From Actinoplanes cyaneus (GTDB taxonomy: Bacteria; Actinomycetota; Actinomycetes; Mycobacteriales; Micromonosporaceae), in the NCBI RefSeq assembly GCF_016862095.1, contig NZ_BOMH01000052.1:1-45738 (forward strand): a stretch of DNA of 45,738 nt, in the 5' to 3' direction. The notes beneath the pieces are model-generated. The model did no database searches and was not told where the DNA came from. It saw only the letters and a program-made list of their open reading frames with translations. Below are positions 1-7,800 of this stretch, piece by piece. A program made the translations under genes and the position numbers. Position 1 is the first letter of the stretch; the number at the start of each line of letters is the position of its first letter.

Positions 1-132
1 CCGGGAGGGTGACCGCGGCTGGGGGCGGACCCGCGGAGTGGCTGGCGGCCCCGGCCGCGTGGGGCCGGGCGCGGCGGCGGCTCCGGTCGGGTGAGGCCGG
101 GGCGCGGCGGCGGCTCCGGGCGGGTGGGGTGA
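1..132. other. GC-rich edge segment with short direct repeat; possible 3' end of an off-window gene
   Basis: A roughly 33-bp imperfect direct repeat lies at about 63-94 and 95-127 (shared core gcgcggcggcggctccgg). Plus-strand frame 3 is open from the window edge to a stop at 147-149, so this could be the basic, Ala/Arg-rich tail of a gene that begins upstream and converges on the nitroreductase. An open frame this short is common in such GC-rich DNA, so I do not call it a gene. Confidence 0.3.
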
Positions 133-1104
133 CTACTCCTCGATGGTGATGACCTGAGTGGCGGGGAGGCGCGGGGTGTGCGGGGGAGCGGCCTGCGCCG
201 CATCCTGCAGACCGAATCGGATCGCCAGGTACGGCACGCCGGTCCCGCCGAGCATCCGGGTCAGCGCCTCCCGGGTGAACGGCACCTCGACCGGCCCGCT
301 GAACGGCAGCACACTCACGGCGTGCTCGGTGGCCGCCAGCCACAGTCGGCTCAGCGACTCCCCGGCCCGCAGCCAGTCGGCCTCGGTGTCCCCGGGGCCG
401 TAGAGAACCGCGTACGTCGCGAACCGGTCGTGCCCACCCCCGGCCGGAACCGTCCCGGCGACCTGGAAGTCACGCTCCGCGACCGTGGTCAGCGGCACCT
501 CGTCGGGCAGCGCCGACGACGGGATGCCGGTGCCGTCCGGCCGTTCGCCGCCGACCCAGCCGGCCAGCTCGGCCCGCGCCCGGTCGTCGGCCGCCTCCGC
601 CGACTGCGCCCGTTCCACCGCGACCGCCAGGTCCAGCACCTGGTCGCGGCGCAGCAGGTGCAGCCGTGCCCCGAACTGCTCGGCCGCTTTCACCAGTTCG
701 TTCAGCACCGCCTCGGAGACGGTCTCGTCCCGGACCGTACGCCGATCGGTGCGCCGCACCTGAAGCATCTGCAGGTGCCGGGTCGCCTCCGGGTCGGCGT
801 CGCGCCGCTCACCGGCCGTGATCACCGCGAGCGGCGCGTCCGGAGTCAGCGAGCCGGGCCGTTCCACGGCGTACGCCCACCCCTGCGCGTCCAGCGCGAC
901 CTGCGCGTGGTGCAGCGCCGCCCCGCAGCTCACCAGCAGCATCCGGGCGTCCGGGTCGTGCGCGGGCAACTGCCGCTCGCCCGCCGCGAACAGCTCCAGC
1001 CGATCGCCGCGGACCACCCACCGCCAGGGCTGCGTGTTGTGGATCGACGGGGCGAATCGAGCCGCGTCCGCCGCTTGCGCCAGTGCCTGCTTGACCTCGC
1101 TCAT
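133..1104 (-). CDS. Acg-like nitroreductase family protein
   Basis: A 323-residue protein of the NAD(P)H nitroreductase superfamily, Acg (Rv2032) branch. The N-terminus has the typical ARFAPSIHNTQPWRW motif, where the SxHNxQPW segment contributes to the flavin pocket. The length of about 320 residues is that of the Acg branch, a fused double nitroreductase fold with a lid over the flavin site, rather than the ~200 of ordinary nitroreductases. In mycobacteria, Acg proteins belong to the hypoxia/NO dormancy regulon and may sequester FMN rather than reduce nitro compounds. I chose the ATG at 1104 (MSEVKQAL) because the 14 extra codons upstream are low-complexity and the regulatory box at 1137-1156 would otherwise lie in or against the gene. 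Divergent from the CbiZ-like gene. Family confident; biochemical role inferred. Confidence 0.85.
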   Translation of the reverse strand: MSEVKQALAQAADAARFAPSIHNTQPWRWVVRGDRLELFAAGERQLPAHDPDARMLLVSCGAALHHAQVALDAQGWAYAVERPGSLTPDAPLAVITAGERRDADPEATRHLQMLQVRRTDRRTVRDETVSEAVLNELVKAAEQFGARLHLLRRDQVLDLAVAVERAQSAEAADDRARAELAGWVGGERPDGTGIPSSALPDEVPLTTVAERDFQVAGTVPAGGGHDRFATYAVLYGPGDTEADWLRAGESLSRLWLAATEHAVSVLPFSGPVEVPFTREALTRMLGGTGVPYLAIRFGLQDAAQAAPPHTPRLPATQVITIEE

Positions 1105-1136
1105 AGGTCCATCGTCACCGCCCGGGCCGGATCCGG

Positions 1137-1156
1137 CTAAGGCCAAAGGTCCCCAC
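1137..1156 (-). promoter_or_regulatory. DosR/DevR-like box upstream of the Acg-like gene
   Basis: On the minus strand this reads GTGGGGACCTTTGGCCTTAG, close to the DosR (DevR) consensus TTSGGGACTWWAGTCCCSAA, with the GGGAC half and the central W pair intact and the second half weaker (GGCC). It lies 32 nt upstream of the start codon. The Acg gene is a classic DosR target in Mycobacterium, so site and gene agree. Not tested by matrix scoring. Confidence 0.55.
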
Positions 1157-1203
1157 TCGTCGCCCTCTCCGCTGCGGGCGTGACCGGATGACCGGTTCCG
1201 GCC

Positions 1204-1935
1204 GTGACCGTGGCGGCAGAATCGTCAGGAGTGGTCCCACTGATCCGGGAGCGGGTGCACATGTTCGCCGAGCCGTCGCTGACCCACCGCAAGGAGGACG
1301 GCGCGGAGGTGCCGTTGCTGCTCTGGCGCTTCCCGGAGCCGGTGCTCGCGGTCTCCACAGCCGTCCTCGGCGGTGGCGTGGGGACACGCGAGTGGCTGAT
1401 CAACGCCAGTGTGCCGATGTCCTACGCCCGGCCCGACCCGTCGGCGCACCTCACCGAGCTGGCTGCCCAGCTCAACCTGAGCGGCCCGGGGATCGGCCTG
1501 CTCACCGGGGTGGACGTGCACGACGTGGTGTCCGCGTCCGAGGACGGTGTGCACGTCTACGCGACGGTCGGCCTGGGTGCCCCGATCCGTGCGGCCGAGC
1601 CCGGCGTGACCGGTTTTGCCCACCGGCCCGGCACCATCAACATCGTCGTCTGGATCCCGCAGCACCTGTCCGCCGGCGCCCTGATCAACACCGTCGCCAC
1701 CGCCACCGAGGCGAAGGTCCAGGCGCTGGCCGAGCTCGGCCTGATCGCGACCGGCACGGCCACCGACGCGATCTGCGTCCTGTGCCCGGCGGCGGGGGAG
1801 CCCGCGGCCTACGGCGGCCCCCGGTCGCACTGGGGCGCCCCGATGTCCCGGGCGGTCTTCGCCGCTGTCCGTTCCGGTGGCGCCACGAACCTGGCCACCG
1901 GCCGCTCCTGGTCCGACCGCCACCACGCCCGCTGA
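1204..1935 (+). CDS. cbiZ: Adenosylcobinamide amidohydrolase (CbiZ family)
   Basis: A 243-residue CbiZ-family protein. CbiZ cleaves the aminopropanol side chain of adenosylcobinamide to give adenosylcobyric acid, letting salvaged incomplete corrinoids re-enter cobalamin synthesis. Family signatures are clear: GGGVGTREWLINASVP near residues 55-70, a GPGIGLLTGVDV motif, ATVGLGAPIRAAEP, PGTINIVVWIP, and the C-terminal block ATGTATDAICVLCP followed by YGGPRSHWG. The GTG at 1204 has no obvious Shine-Dalgarno; an internal ATG at 1261 (MFAEPS) has a GGGAG about 10 nt upstream and is a real alternative. No other cobalamin gene is in the window, so it acts as a stand-alone salvage function here. Divergent from the nitroreductase. 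Confidence 0.85.
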   Translation: MTVAAESSGVVPLIRERVHMFAEPSLTHRKEDGAEVPLLLWRFPEPVLAVSTAVLGGGVGTREWLINASVPMSYARPDPSAHLTELAAQLNLSGPGIGLLTGVDVHDVVSASEDGVHVYATVGLGAPIRAAEPGVTGFAHRPGTINIVVWIPQHLSAGALINTVATATEAKVQALAELGLIATGTATDAICVLCPAAGEPAAYGGPRSHWGAPMSRAVFAAVRSGGATNLATGRSWSDRHHAR

Positions 1936-1997
1936 ACAGGGAAACGGTCGCTGCGCACCGTCGCGCCGGTCAGCGGCGGGCCGCACCTGAAGACCGC

Positions 1998-2582
1998 TCA
2001 GTGGTACGTCTTCTCGCCGGCCTCCACCGCGACCGTGATCCTGTTCTCCGGCGGGGCGAGCGGGCAAGCCCACCGCGGGTCGTACGCGCAACTCGGGTTG
2101 TACAGGTAGTTGAAGTCCAGACGCACCCGCGACGAGCCGAGCCGTTCGACGCCCCGCCCGTGGGTGCCCTTGACCGTGTCGGTCAGGTAGCGCCCACCGC
2201 CGTACGTCGTGGAGCCGGAGGTCCCGTCGCGGACCGGAAGGAACAGGCCACCACCGTAGGCGGCGATCCACCAGAGCGTGAGCTCGCCGAACGGTGTCTG
2301 GAGAATGCCGGCCCGGGTGTATCGCACGACGCCGTCCGGCCCGCCGGTGTCGATCGTCAGCTCGCCCGCGGCCTCGCGCACCGGCACGTCGACGATCATC
2401 GCCGGGTTCTCCGGGTAGTACCGCAGACCGGTGAACCCGGCCCGTTCCGGCGGCGGGATCGGCGACTGCGGGTGGGTTGCGAAGAGGTCGTCCCGGCGGG
2501 TGCGGAAATCCGACAGATCGGCCGCGTCGAGGTAGTTACGGGCGACCGCGGCACGGAAATCGGCCAGCTCCAGTGACTCCAT
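1998..2582 (-). CDS. DUF1684 domain protein
   Basis: A 194-residue protein of the DUF1684 family. Recognisable elements are the N-terminal ELADFRAAVARNYL and FRTRRDDLFATHPQSPIPPPER segment, a central FTGLRYYPENP, and the C-terminal NYLYNPSCAYDPRWACPLAPPENR signature with two Cys and an Asp-Pro-Arg, followed by ITVAVEAGEKTY. The biochemical function of the family is unknown to me. No signal peptide or membrane segment is visible, so it is probably cytoplasmic. The start ATG at 2582 gives full family length. It converges on the CbiZ-like gene and is divergent from the methyltransferase across about 170 bp. Confidence 0.8.
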   Translation of the reverse strand: MESLELADFRAAVARNYLDAADLSDFRTRRDDLFATHPQSPIPPPERAGFTGLRYYPENPAMIVDVPVREAAGELTIDTGGPDGVVRYTRAGILQTPFGELTLWWIAAYGGGLFLPVRDGTSGSTTYGGGRYLTDTVKGTHGRGVERLGSSRVRLDFNYLYNPSCAYDPRWACPLAPPENRITVAVEAGEKTYH

Positions 2583-2755
2583 GCCAGGAACCGTAGCCCG
2601 GGAACCGAGCGCGGCGAGAAGCGCGATCGGCCCGTCGCCCGGCGGGACCCGGTTGTTCTCCGGCCCCTCGGCATCGCCGCTGGTGGGATGAGATGCCGCC
2701 GAGTTGGGGCCCGACCATTAGACACAGCTCACACCAGGGCTGCATCCTGGGTGGC
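2583..2755. promoter_or_regulatory. Divergent intergenic region with short inverted repeat
   Basis: This 173-bp gap must hold promoters for the DUF1684 gene (minus) and the methyltransferase (plus). A 7-bp inverted repeat CGGCATC/GATGCCG lies at 2669-2675 and 2692-2698. I see no convincing -35/-10 pair. Confidence 0.3.
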
Positions 2756-3733
2756 GTGCCGGAACGGATTAGCGAAGTCACCGCCCTGCTGGCCGAGGTC
2801 CTGGCCCCGCGTGCGCCGCTCACCGTGATCGTCGACGGGGGTGACCCGGGCGCGGCAGCGGCGTTCGCGGCCCGGCTCGCCGCGGCCTTCCCGCCCAGTT
2901 CCCGGGCGTGGAGCATCGACGCCGTGCTGGGGCTGACCGGCCCGGGCGGGGGCGGGTCCGACTCGGCGCTCAACGTGCTGGAGCCGGCCACCGATCAGGT
3001 CCTGGTCTACCTGCGCGGCGGCCCGCGCAACCGGTTCGCCGGCGGCGACGGCGAGCGGCGCGCGCAGGTGGTGATCGACCACCGTGATCCGGACTGGCCG
3101 GTGATCCGGCACGTCCACCCGTCGCTGGCCGACCCGGATCGGTGGTATCTGTCGGAGAGCCGGGCGTTCTTCACGGCCCGCGCCGCGAACTGGGACGTCA
3201 AGTTCGGCGACGATCTCCCGGCGTACGCGAAGGCGGTCGGCGAGGCCGGCGTGCGCCCCGGCGACACGGTGCTCGACGTCGGCTGCGGAACCGGGCGGGC
3301 TCTGCCGGCGCTGGCCGGGGCGGCCGGGCCGGCCGGGCGGGTGATCGGTCTCGACTGCACCCCGGACATGCTGGCCGAGGCGAGCCGGGCGGGCCGGGAC
3401 AGCGCCGCGACCCTGCTCGTCGGCGACGCGCGCCGGCTGCCGATCGCGGACGCCACGATCGACGTGGTCTTCGCGGCCGGCCTGATCAACCACCTGCCCG
3501 ATCCGGTCGCGGGCGTGACCGAGCTGGCCCGGGTCACCCGTCCCGGCGGGACGCTCGCGATGTTCCATCCGGTGGGACGGGCGGCGCTCGCGACCCGTCA
3601 CGGGCGGACCCTGCGACCCGACGAGGCGCTCGGCGAGAGCCGCTTGGCGCCACTGCTCGCCGGTGCCGGGTGGGTGCTGACCTCGTACGAGGATGCGGAT
3701 GATCGTTTCCTGGCCGTCGCGAGACGCCTCTGA
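2756..3733 (+). CDS. Class I SAM-dependent methyltransferase with degenerate kinase-like N-terminal domain
   Basis: A 325-residue protein read from the GTG at 2756 (VPERISEV). The C-terminal ~190 residues are a class I methyltransferase: VLDVGCGTGRALP (motif I, SAM binding), GLDCTPDMLAEA, LVGDARRLPIADATIDVVFAAGLINHLPDP (motifs II-III) and LARVTRPGGTLAMFHPVG. The N-terminal ~120 residues look like a shortened uridine-kinase-type P-loop domain: LTVIVDGGDPGAAAAFAARL sits where GxxGxGK[ST] is expected, and AQVVIDHRDPDWPVIRHV resembles the usual kinase C-terminal strand. The P-loop lysine and the middle of the kinase fold are absent, so it should not phosphorylate. Substrate unknown. The start is uncertain; an upstream ATG at 2693 is in frame. 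Confidence 0.75.
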   Translation: MPERISEVTALLAEVLAPRAPLTVIVDGGDPGAAAAFAARLAAAFPPSSRAWSIDAVLGLTGPGGGGSDSALNVLEPATDQVLVYLRGGPRNRFAGGDGERRAQVVIDHRDPDWPVIRHVHPSLADPDRWYLSESRAFFTARAANWDVKFGDDLPAYAKAVGEAGVRPGDTVLDVGCGTGRALPALAGAAGPAGRVIGLDCTPDMLAEASRAGRDSAATLLVGDARRLPIADATIDVVFAAGLINHLPDPVAGVTELARVTRPGGTLAMFHPVGRAALATRHGRTLRPDEALGESRLAPLLAGAGWVLTSYEDADDRFLAVARRL

Positions 3734-3740
3734 GTGGGCG

Positions 3741-4820
3741 CTATCCCGGCCCGCGGCCGGCCTTGACGGCGTCGCTGCTGGTGGGCAGGTCGACGGTCAC
3801 GCTCAAGCCGCCGTCGGGCAACGAGACTGCGGCGATCCGGCCGCCGTGAGCCCGCACGATCGAGCGGGCGATCGTCAGGCCCAGGCCGCTGCCGCCGCTG
3901 TGATCGATACGTCCGGTGGCGAGCCGGGTGAACGGCTCGAACAGCCGGCCCACGTCGGGCGGCGGGATCACCGGGCCGGTGTTCTCCACGGTCAGGGCGA
4001 CGCCGGACGTACCGACCGACACCTTGACCGTGCCGCCGGGCCGGTTGTACTTGACGGCGTTGTGCACCAGATTGCGGACGAGGCGCTCCAGCAGCACGCC
4101 GTCGCCGACGACCTCGTACGGGCCGGCCTCGACACTGATCTTCACGTCGGCGTCGGCGGCGAGCCGGGCATGTGCCTCGGCCACGCCGGTGGTGATCTGG
4201 TCGAGGCTCTGCGGTGTCCGTGAAGCCAGGCCCTGGTCGGCCTGACTGAGCACGAGCAGGCCTTCGATCAGCCGCTCGTTGCGGGCGTTGGTCTCCAGCA
4301 GCTGACTCGCGAGCAGGGTCGACTGTTCCGGCGTCAGCGGCTCCGCCAGGCCGACCTCGATCAGCGTGCGCTGCAGAGCCAGCGGGGTGCGCAACTCGTG
4401 GGAGGCGTTGGCCGCGAAGCTGCGCTGGCCCTCGTAGCCGGCCGCGATCGCGTCCATCATCGTGTCGAGCGCCCGGCCCAGTTTCTTGATCTCGTCCCGG
4501 CCACGCCCGGGGCGGATGCGCTGACCGAGGTTCTGCGGCCCGAGCCGGGTGACGACCGGCAGCACCCGGCGCACCGGCGCGAGCACCCACCACACCACCA
4601 GCGGCACGAGCAGCGTCGCCGCCGCCAGCACGAACCCGTACTCCTTGAGGTTGTAGATGGGGATCTTGCGGCTGATCCGGCAGGGCAGACCGTTGATGTC
4701 GTGGAAGCACGGGTCGTAGTAGGGCTCCTCCCACCGGATCCGCCCGTACACGTACATGGCGACGAAGACGAAGGTCACCGTCGCGAACACCACGGCGACC
4801 AGACGTGCGCGCAGCCCCAT
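3741..4820 (-). CDS. HAMP-containing sensor histidine kinase
   Basis: A 359-residue membrane histidine kinase. TM1 is at about residues 7-26, then a short extracytoplasmic loop (27-60) with two cysteines, C38 and C47, then TM2 at about 62-81, a HAMP linker (82-135), the DHp helix with phospho-acceptor H141 in the SHELRTP box, an N box (NLVHNAVKYN), and the ATP-lid motif GGSGLGL. The sensor loop is too small for a known sensing domain; the Cys pair or the membrane segments may sense. Its ATG overlaps the stop of the response regulator by one base (TGATG), so the two are translationally coupled and form a cognate pair. Located downstream of two membrane glycosylation genes transcribed the same way. 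Confidence 0.92.
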   Translation of the reverse strand: MGLRARLVAVVFATVTFVFVAMYVYGRIRWEEPYYDPCFHDINGLPCRISRKIPIYNLKEYGFVLAAATLLVPLVVWWVLAPVRRVLPVVTRLGPQNLGQRIRPGRGRDEIKKLGRALDTMMDAIAAGYEGQRSFAANASHELRTPLALQRTLIEVGLAEPLTPEQSTLLASQLLETNARNERLIEGLLVLSQADQGLASRTPQSLDQITTGVAEAHARLAADADVKISVEAGPYEVVGDGVLLERLVRNLVHNAVKYNRPGGTVKVSVGTSGVALTVENTGPVIPPPDVGRLFEPFTRLATGRIDHSGGSGLGLTIARSIVRAHGGRIAAVSLPDGGLSVTVDLPTSSDAVKAGRGPG

Positions 4821-5491
4821 CAGGGCAGCCCCACGCGGTAGCCGGCCCGGGGGACCGTCTGCACGATCTGCGGCTCACCGAGTTTGCGCCGCAGCGTCGA
4901 GACAGTCACCCGGACGACGTTGGTGAACGGGTCGGCGTGCTCGTCCCAGACCTGCTCGAGCAGGTCCTCGGTGGTGACCGCCTGCCCCTGGGCGCGCATC
5001 AGCGCGTGCAGCACGCCGAACTCCTTGTGGGTCAGCGGGAGTGGCCGGCCGTCCCGGGTCGCCGAGCGGGTCGCCACGTCCAGCACGAGGCCGTCGCGTT
5101 CCAGGACCGGTGGCAGTGCCGGGGCCGTGCGCCGGGCCAGTGCCTGCACCCGGGCCACCAACTCGGCGAAGGCGAACGGTTTGGTCAGGTAGTCGTCGGC
5201 GCCCAGGCCGAGCCCTTCGACGCGGTCGTAGATGCCGCAGGCCGCGGTGAGCAGCAGCACGCGAGGGCCGCTGCCGTGCGCGATGATCCAGCGGCAGACG
5301 TCGTCACCGGTGCCGTCGGGCATGTCGCGGTCGAGCACCGCAACGTCGTACCGGTTGACCTGGATCTTCTCGATGGCCTGCCGGCCCTCGTAGGCGACGT
5401 CGACCGCCATGGCCGCGCGCCGCAGGCCAACGGCGATCGTGTCGGCCAGCAACCGTTCGTCGTCCGCCACCAGAACTCGCACGCGCGCCAT
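4820..5491 (-). CDS. OmpR/PhoB-family response regulator
   Basis: A 223-residue DNA-binding response regulator. The receiver domain (1-115) has the acidic pair at D10/D11, predicted phosphorylation site D54 in VLDRDMP, and K104 in YLTKPFAF. The C-terminal winged-helix effector domain (130-223) has the usual RDGRPLPLTHKEFGVLHALM and ending VQTVPRAGYRVGLP. Cognate kinase is the downstream overlapping gene. A 15-bp motif 16 nt upstream of its start recurs upstream of the glycosyltransferase operon, suggesting autoregulation and control of the two glycosylation genes. The family binds direct repeats spaced about 11 bp, which fits that motif. Confidence 0.93.
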   Translation of the reverse strand: MARVRVLVADDERLLADTIAVGLRRAAMAVDVAYEGRQAIEKIQVNRYDVAVLDRDMPDGTGDDVCRWIIAHGSGPRVLLLTAACGIYDRVEGLGLGADDYLTKPFAFAELVARVQALARRTAPALPPVLERDGLVLDVATRSATRDGRPLPLTHKEFGVLHALMRAQGQAVTTEDLLEQVWDEHADPFTNVVRVTVSTLRRKLGEPQIVQTVPRAGYRVGLP

Positions 5492-5507
5492 GCTGCCACG
5501 CCCGAGC

Positions 5508-5522
5508 TAAGGCGTGGATAAA
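5508..5522 (-). promoter_or_regulatory. Candidate response-regulator box, copy 1 (TTTATCCACGCCTTA)
   Basis: On the minus strand TTTATCCACGCCTTA lies 16 nt upstream of the response-regulator start. It matches the copy at 7742-7756 in 14 of 15 positions. Within it TTATCC and TTAGCT are 11 bp apart, the register typical of OmpR-family direct-repeat sites. It could instead be a conserved core promoter. Confidence 0.5.
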
Positions 5523-5527
5523 GATCG

Positions 5528-6724
5528 TCAGGCGACCAGGAAAGAGCCGGACATGAAGACCACCAGCAGAACGGCGTGCAGAGACGCGCCGATCACCAGG
5601 ACCGCCCGGTCGACCACCGGATTGGCGCCCATCCGGGCCAGCACCAGGAACATCGCCACGGCCTCCATCGCATACCGCGCGGCCGACTGCATCGAGCGCC
5701 CGGCCACCTCGGTCGACATCAGCATGATCAGCGTGACCCCGCCCTGGACCACCAGGTACAGCTGATCCCGGCGGAGCCGGAACGGGCCTCGCACGCACAG
5801 GATCAGCAGCACCACCGCAACCAGTACCGTCCCGGCGTCCAGCATCGCCCCGAGCGCGGTCTTGTCGAGCAGCCCGTGCCCGGCGATCTGCTGTACCGAG
5901 GTCACCCACGCCATGCCCGGGAAGGTGTACTGCCGCCCCCACTGGTCCTGGGCGATGCTGAACTGCAGCGGGCTGCCCAGGTCCACCAGGCAGTAGATGC
6001 TGTAGCCGACGACCCCGAGCGGCACCAGCGTCAGCGCCAGCACATCCGGCCGGGCCCGGCTCGGCCGCCACCCGATCTGGCGCAGGTACTCGATCGCCAG
6101 CGGGGCGATCAGCAGGAGACCGAACAGCCGGGTGGCCGACGACAACGCGCCCAGCATCCCCGCCAGCCACCAGTTCCCGCGGCGTGCGGCGTACAGGGAT
6201 CCCACGATCAGCAGCAGGAACAGTGATTCGTTGTAGCCGATGAACAGGAAGAATCCGGTCGGGAAGACAGCCAGGTACCAGGCGGCGCGCCGGGCCACCT
6301 CGGCACCCAGCTCGAGCTCGGCGAGCCGGTACAGCACTGCCAGCGCGCCGAACGCGGCCGCGTTGGCCAGCACCAGGGCGCTGACCACGCCGTCGCCGGG
6401 CAGAACCGGGTTCACGACGTGGATCAGCATCGGGTACAGCGGGAAGAACGCCGGGTATCCCGGTCCCAGGTGGTAACCGCTCTCGGCGATGGTCACGTAG
6501 TGCATCGCGTCCCAGCCGTTCCAGCCGAGAGCGATCGACCACAGGTCGGGCGCCGGGCCGCGGCCGCGATAGGTCAACCAGGCGAGCGCGCCGACCAGGA
6601 GGTGAACCGCCAGCGAGGTCGACCACACCGCGAGAGCCGCCAGCATCGCCGGCCGCCACAGGCGGACGGGCGCCGCCGGCCGCGGGTCGCGCAGCTCGGC
6701 CACGCGGTCGGGAACGAGGATCAC
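5528..6724 (-). CDS. PIG-V-like integral membrane mannosyltransferase (GT76/GT-C type)
   Basis: A 398-residue polytopic membrane protein with about nine to ten hydrophobic segments. The signature WNGWDAMHYVTIAESGY followed by AFFPLYPMLI is that of PIG-V/GPI-mannosyltransferase II-like GT-C enzymes, where the acidic residue in the first extracytoplasmic loop (WD) is catalytic and the donor is a polyprenyl-phosphate sugar. A later YNESLFLLL and ATRLFGLLL are also family-like. I set the start at GTG 6724, which overlaps the TGA of the upstream GT2 gene (GTGA); the longer frame upstream only shadows that gene. The GT2 enzyme probably makes the polyprenyl-P-sugar and this enzyme transfers it outside the membrane, to an acceptor I cannot identify. 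Confidence 0.8.
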   Translation of the reverse strand: MILVPDRVAELRDPRPAAPVRLWRPAMLAALAVWSTSLAVHLLVGALAWLTYRGRGPAPDLWSIALGWNGWDAMHYVTIAESGYHLGPGYPAFFPLYPMLIHVVNPVLPGDGVVSALVLANAAAFGALAVLYRLAELELGAEVARRAAWYLAVFPTGFFLFIGYNESLFLLLIVGSLYAARRGNWWLAGMLGALSSATRLFGLLLIAPLAIEYLRQIGWRPSRARPDVLALTLVPLGVVGYSIYCLVDLGSPLQFSIAQDQWGRQYTFPGMAWVTSVQQIAGHGLLDKTALGAMLDAGTVLVAVVLLILCVRGPFRLRRDQLYLVVQGGVTLIMLMSTEVAGRSMQSAARYAMEAVAMFLVLARMGANPVVDRAVLVIGASLHAVLLVVFMSGSFLVA

Positions 6725-7695
6725 GACGGCACCCCGGCACGGCGGCGGGCGTCGGCGACCGCGGAGTCGTAGCTCACGACGTAGGCGGGCCGCCCCTGGA
6801 TCGCGGTGAACGTGCGGGCCACGTACTCCCCGAGCAGACCCAGGCACAGCAGCTGCAGCGCGCCTAGGAAGAGCAACGCCACGAGCATCGAGGTCCACCC
6901 GGGCACGACACTTCCCCACAGATAGGCGGCCAGGACCGCCGCGCCCGTCACCAGGCACAGCACGATTCCGGCGCAGCCCAGCCAGGTCGCCACCCGCAGC
7001 GGCGCGGCCGAGAACCCGGTGATGCTGTCGAACGTGAGCCGCAGCATCTTGGCCAAGGGGTACTTGGAGTGCCCGGCGGCCCGGGTCTGACGTGCGTATC
7101 GGACCTCGCCGCTGGGCAGACCGAGCCAGGGCACCAGCAGGCGGTAGACCGGCGCCTGCTCGTGCAGCTCCGTGAGAGCGTCCACGGCGGTGCGGCTGAG
7201 CAGGCGGAAGTCGCCCGCGTCGGCCGGCACCTCGGCACCGGCGAGGCGCCGCATCAAGCGGTAGTACCAGCCGGCCGTCCAGCGCTTGAACGGGCTGTCC
7301 GTGTTGCGGTCGGTGCGCACCCCGTGGACGACGTCGAGCTGCTCGTCCCGGGCCAGGCGCAGCATGTCGGCGATCACCTCGGGCGGGTCCTGGAGGTCGA
7401 CGTCGATGCTGACCACGTACCGGCCGCGGGCGCGGTGCAGGCCCGCGGTGAGCGCGTTCTGATGTCCGGCGTTCCGCCGCAGCCGGACGACCCGTAGCTG
7501 TGACCAGTCGCGCCGCATCGCTCCCAGCACGGCCGGGGTGGCGTCCCGGCTGCCGTCGTCGACCGCCAGCACCTCGTAGGACAGGCCGAGACCGTCGAGC
7601 ACGGGTCGGATCCGCTCGGCGAACAGCGGCAGCACCTCCTCCTCGTTGAAGACCGGGACCACCACCGACAACTCCGGCATGGCGTCAACGCTCAT
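6721..7695 (-). CDS. GT2 polyprenol-phosphate glycosyltransferase (DPM1/GtrB-like)
   Basis: A 324-residue GT-A glycosyltransferase with C-terminal membrane anchors. N-terminal SVVVPVFNEEEVLPLF, the nucleotide-binding VLAVDDGSRDATP, NAGHQNALTAGL and the metal-binding DVDLQDPPE are diagnostic for polyprenol-phosphate mannose/glucose synthases of the DPM1/GtrB class. AGDFRLLSRTAVDAL and GHSKYPLAKMLRLTFDSITGFSAAPLR follow, then two hydrophobic segments near the C-terminus (about 240-265 and 275-300). It should load a sugar from a nucleotide donor onto polyprenyl phosphate at the inner membrane face. Start ATG 7695 has AAGGGA 8 nt upstream; the 26 upstream codons overlap the promoter motif at 7742-7756. 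Confidence 0.88.
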   Translation of the reverse strand: MSVDAMPELSVVVPVFNEEEVLPLFAERIRPVLDGLGLSYEVLAVDDGSRDATPAVLGAMRRDWSQLRVVRLRRNAGHQNALTAGLHRARGRYVVSIDVDLQDPPEVIADMLRLARDEQLDVVHGVRTDRNTDSPFKRWTAGWYYRLMRRLAGAEVPADAGDFRLLSRTAVDALTELHEQAPVYRLLVPWLGLPSGEVRYARQTRAAGHSKYPLAKMLRLTFDSITGFSAAPLRVATWLGCAGIVLCLVTGAAVLAAYLWGSVVPGWTSMLVALLFLGALQLLCLGLLGEYVARTFTAIQGRPAYVVSYDSAVADARRRAGVPS

Positions 7696-7741
7696 GTGCC
7701 GTATCCCTTCGTTCACGGGACACACGTTGATCAGCCGGGCA

Positions 7742-7756
7742 TAAGGCCTGGATAAA
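7742..7756 (-). promoter_or_regulatory. Candidate response-regulator box, copy 2 (TTTATCCAGGCCTTA)
   Basis: Minus-strand TTTATCCAGGCCTTA, 46 nt upstream of the GT2 start, differs from the copy at 5508-5522 by one base. TTATCC and TTATGC are 11 bp apart. Its presence upstream of both transcription units of the cluster supports a shared regulator. Confidence 0.5.
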
Positions 7757-7800
7757 AGCGGACGGCGTGGCACGAATCCGGGAGTCGCTGCCGGGTCCGC

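Noticed and set aside
1..149. 3' end of an upstream plus-strand gene
   Set aside because: Only about 48 open codons of basic low-complexity sequence; no motif, and the overlap with the nitroreductase end is not evidence enough.
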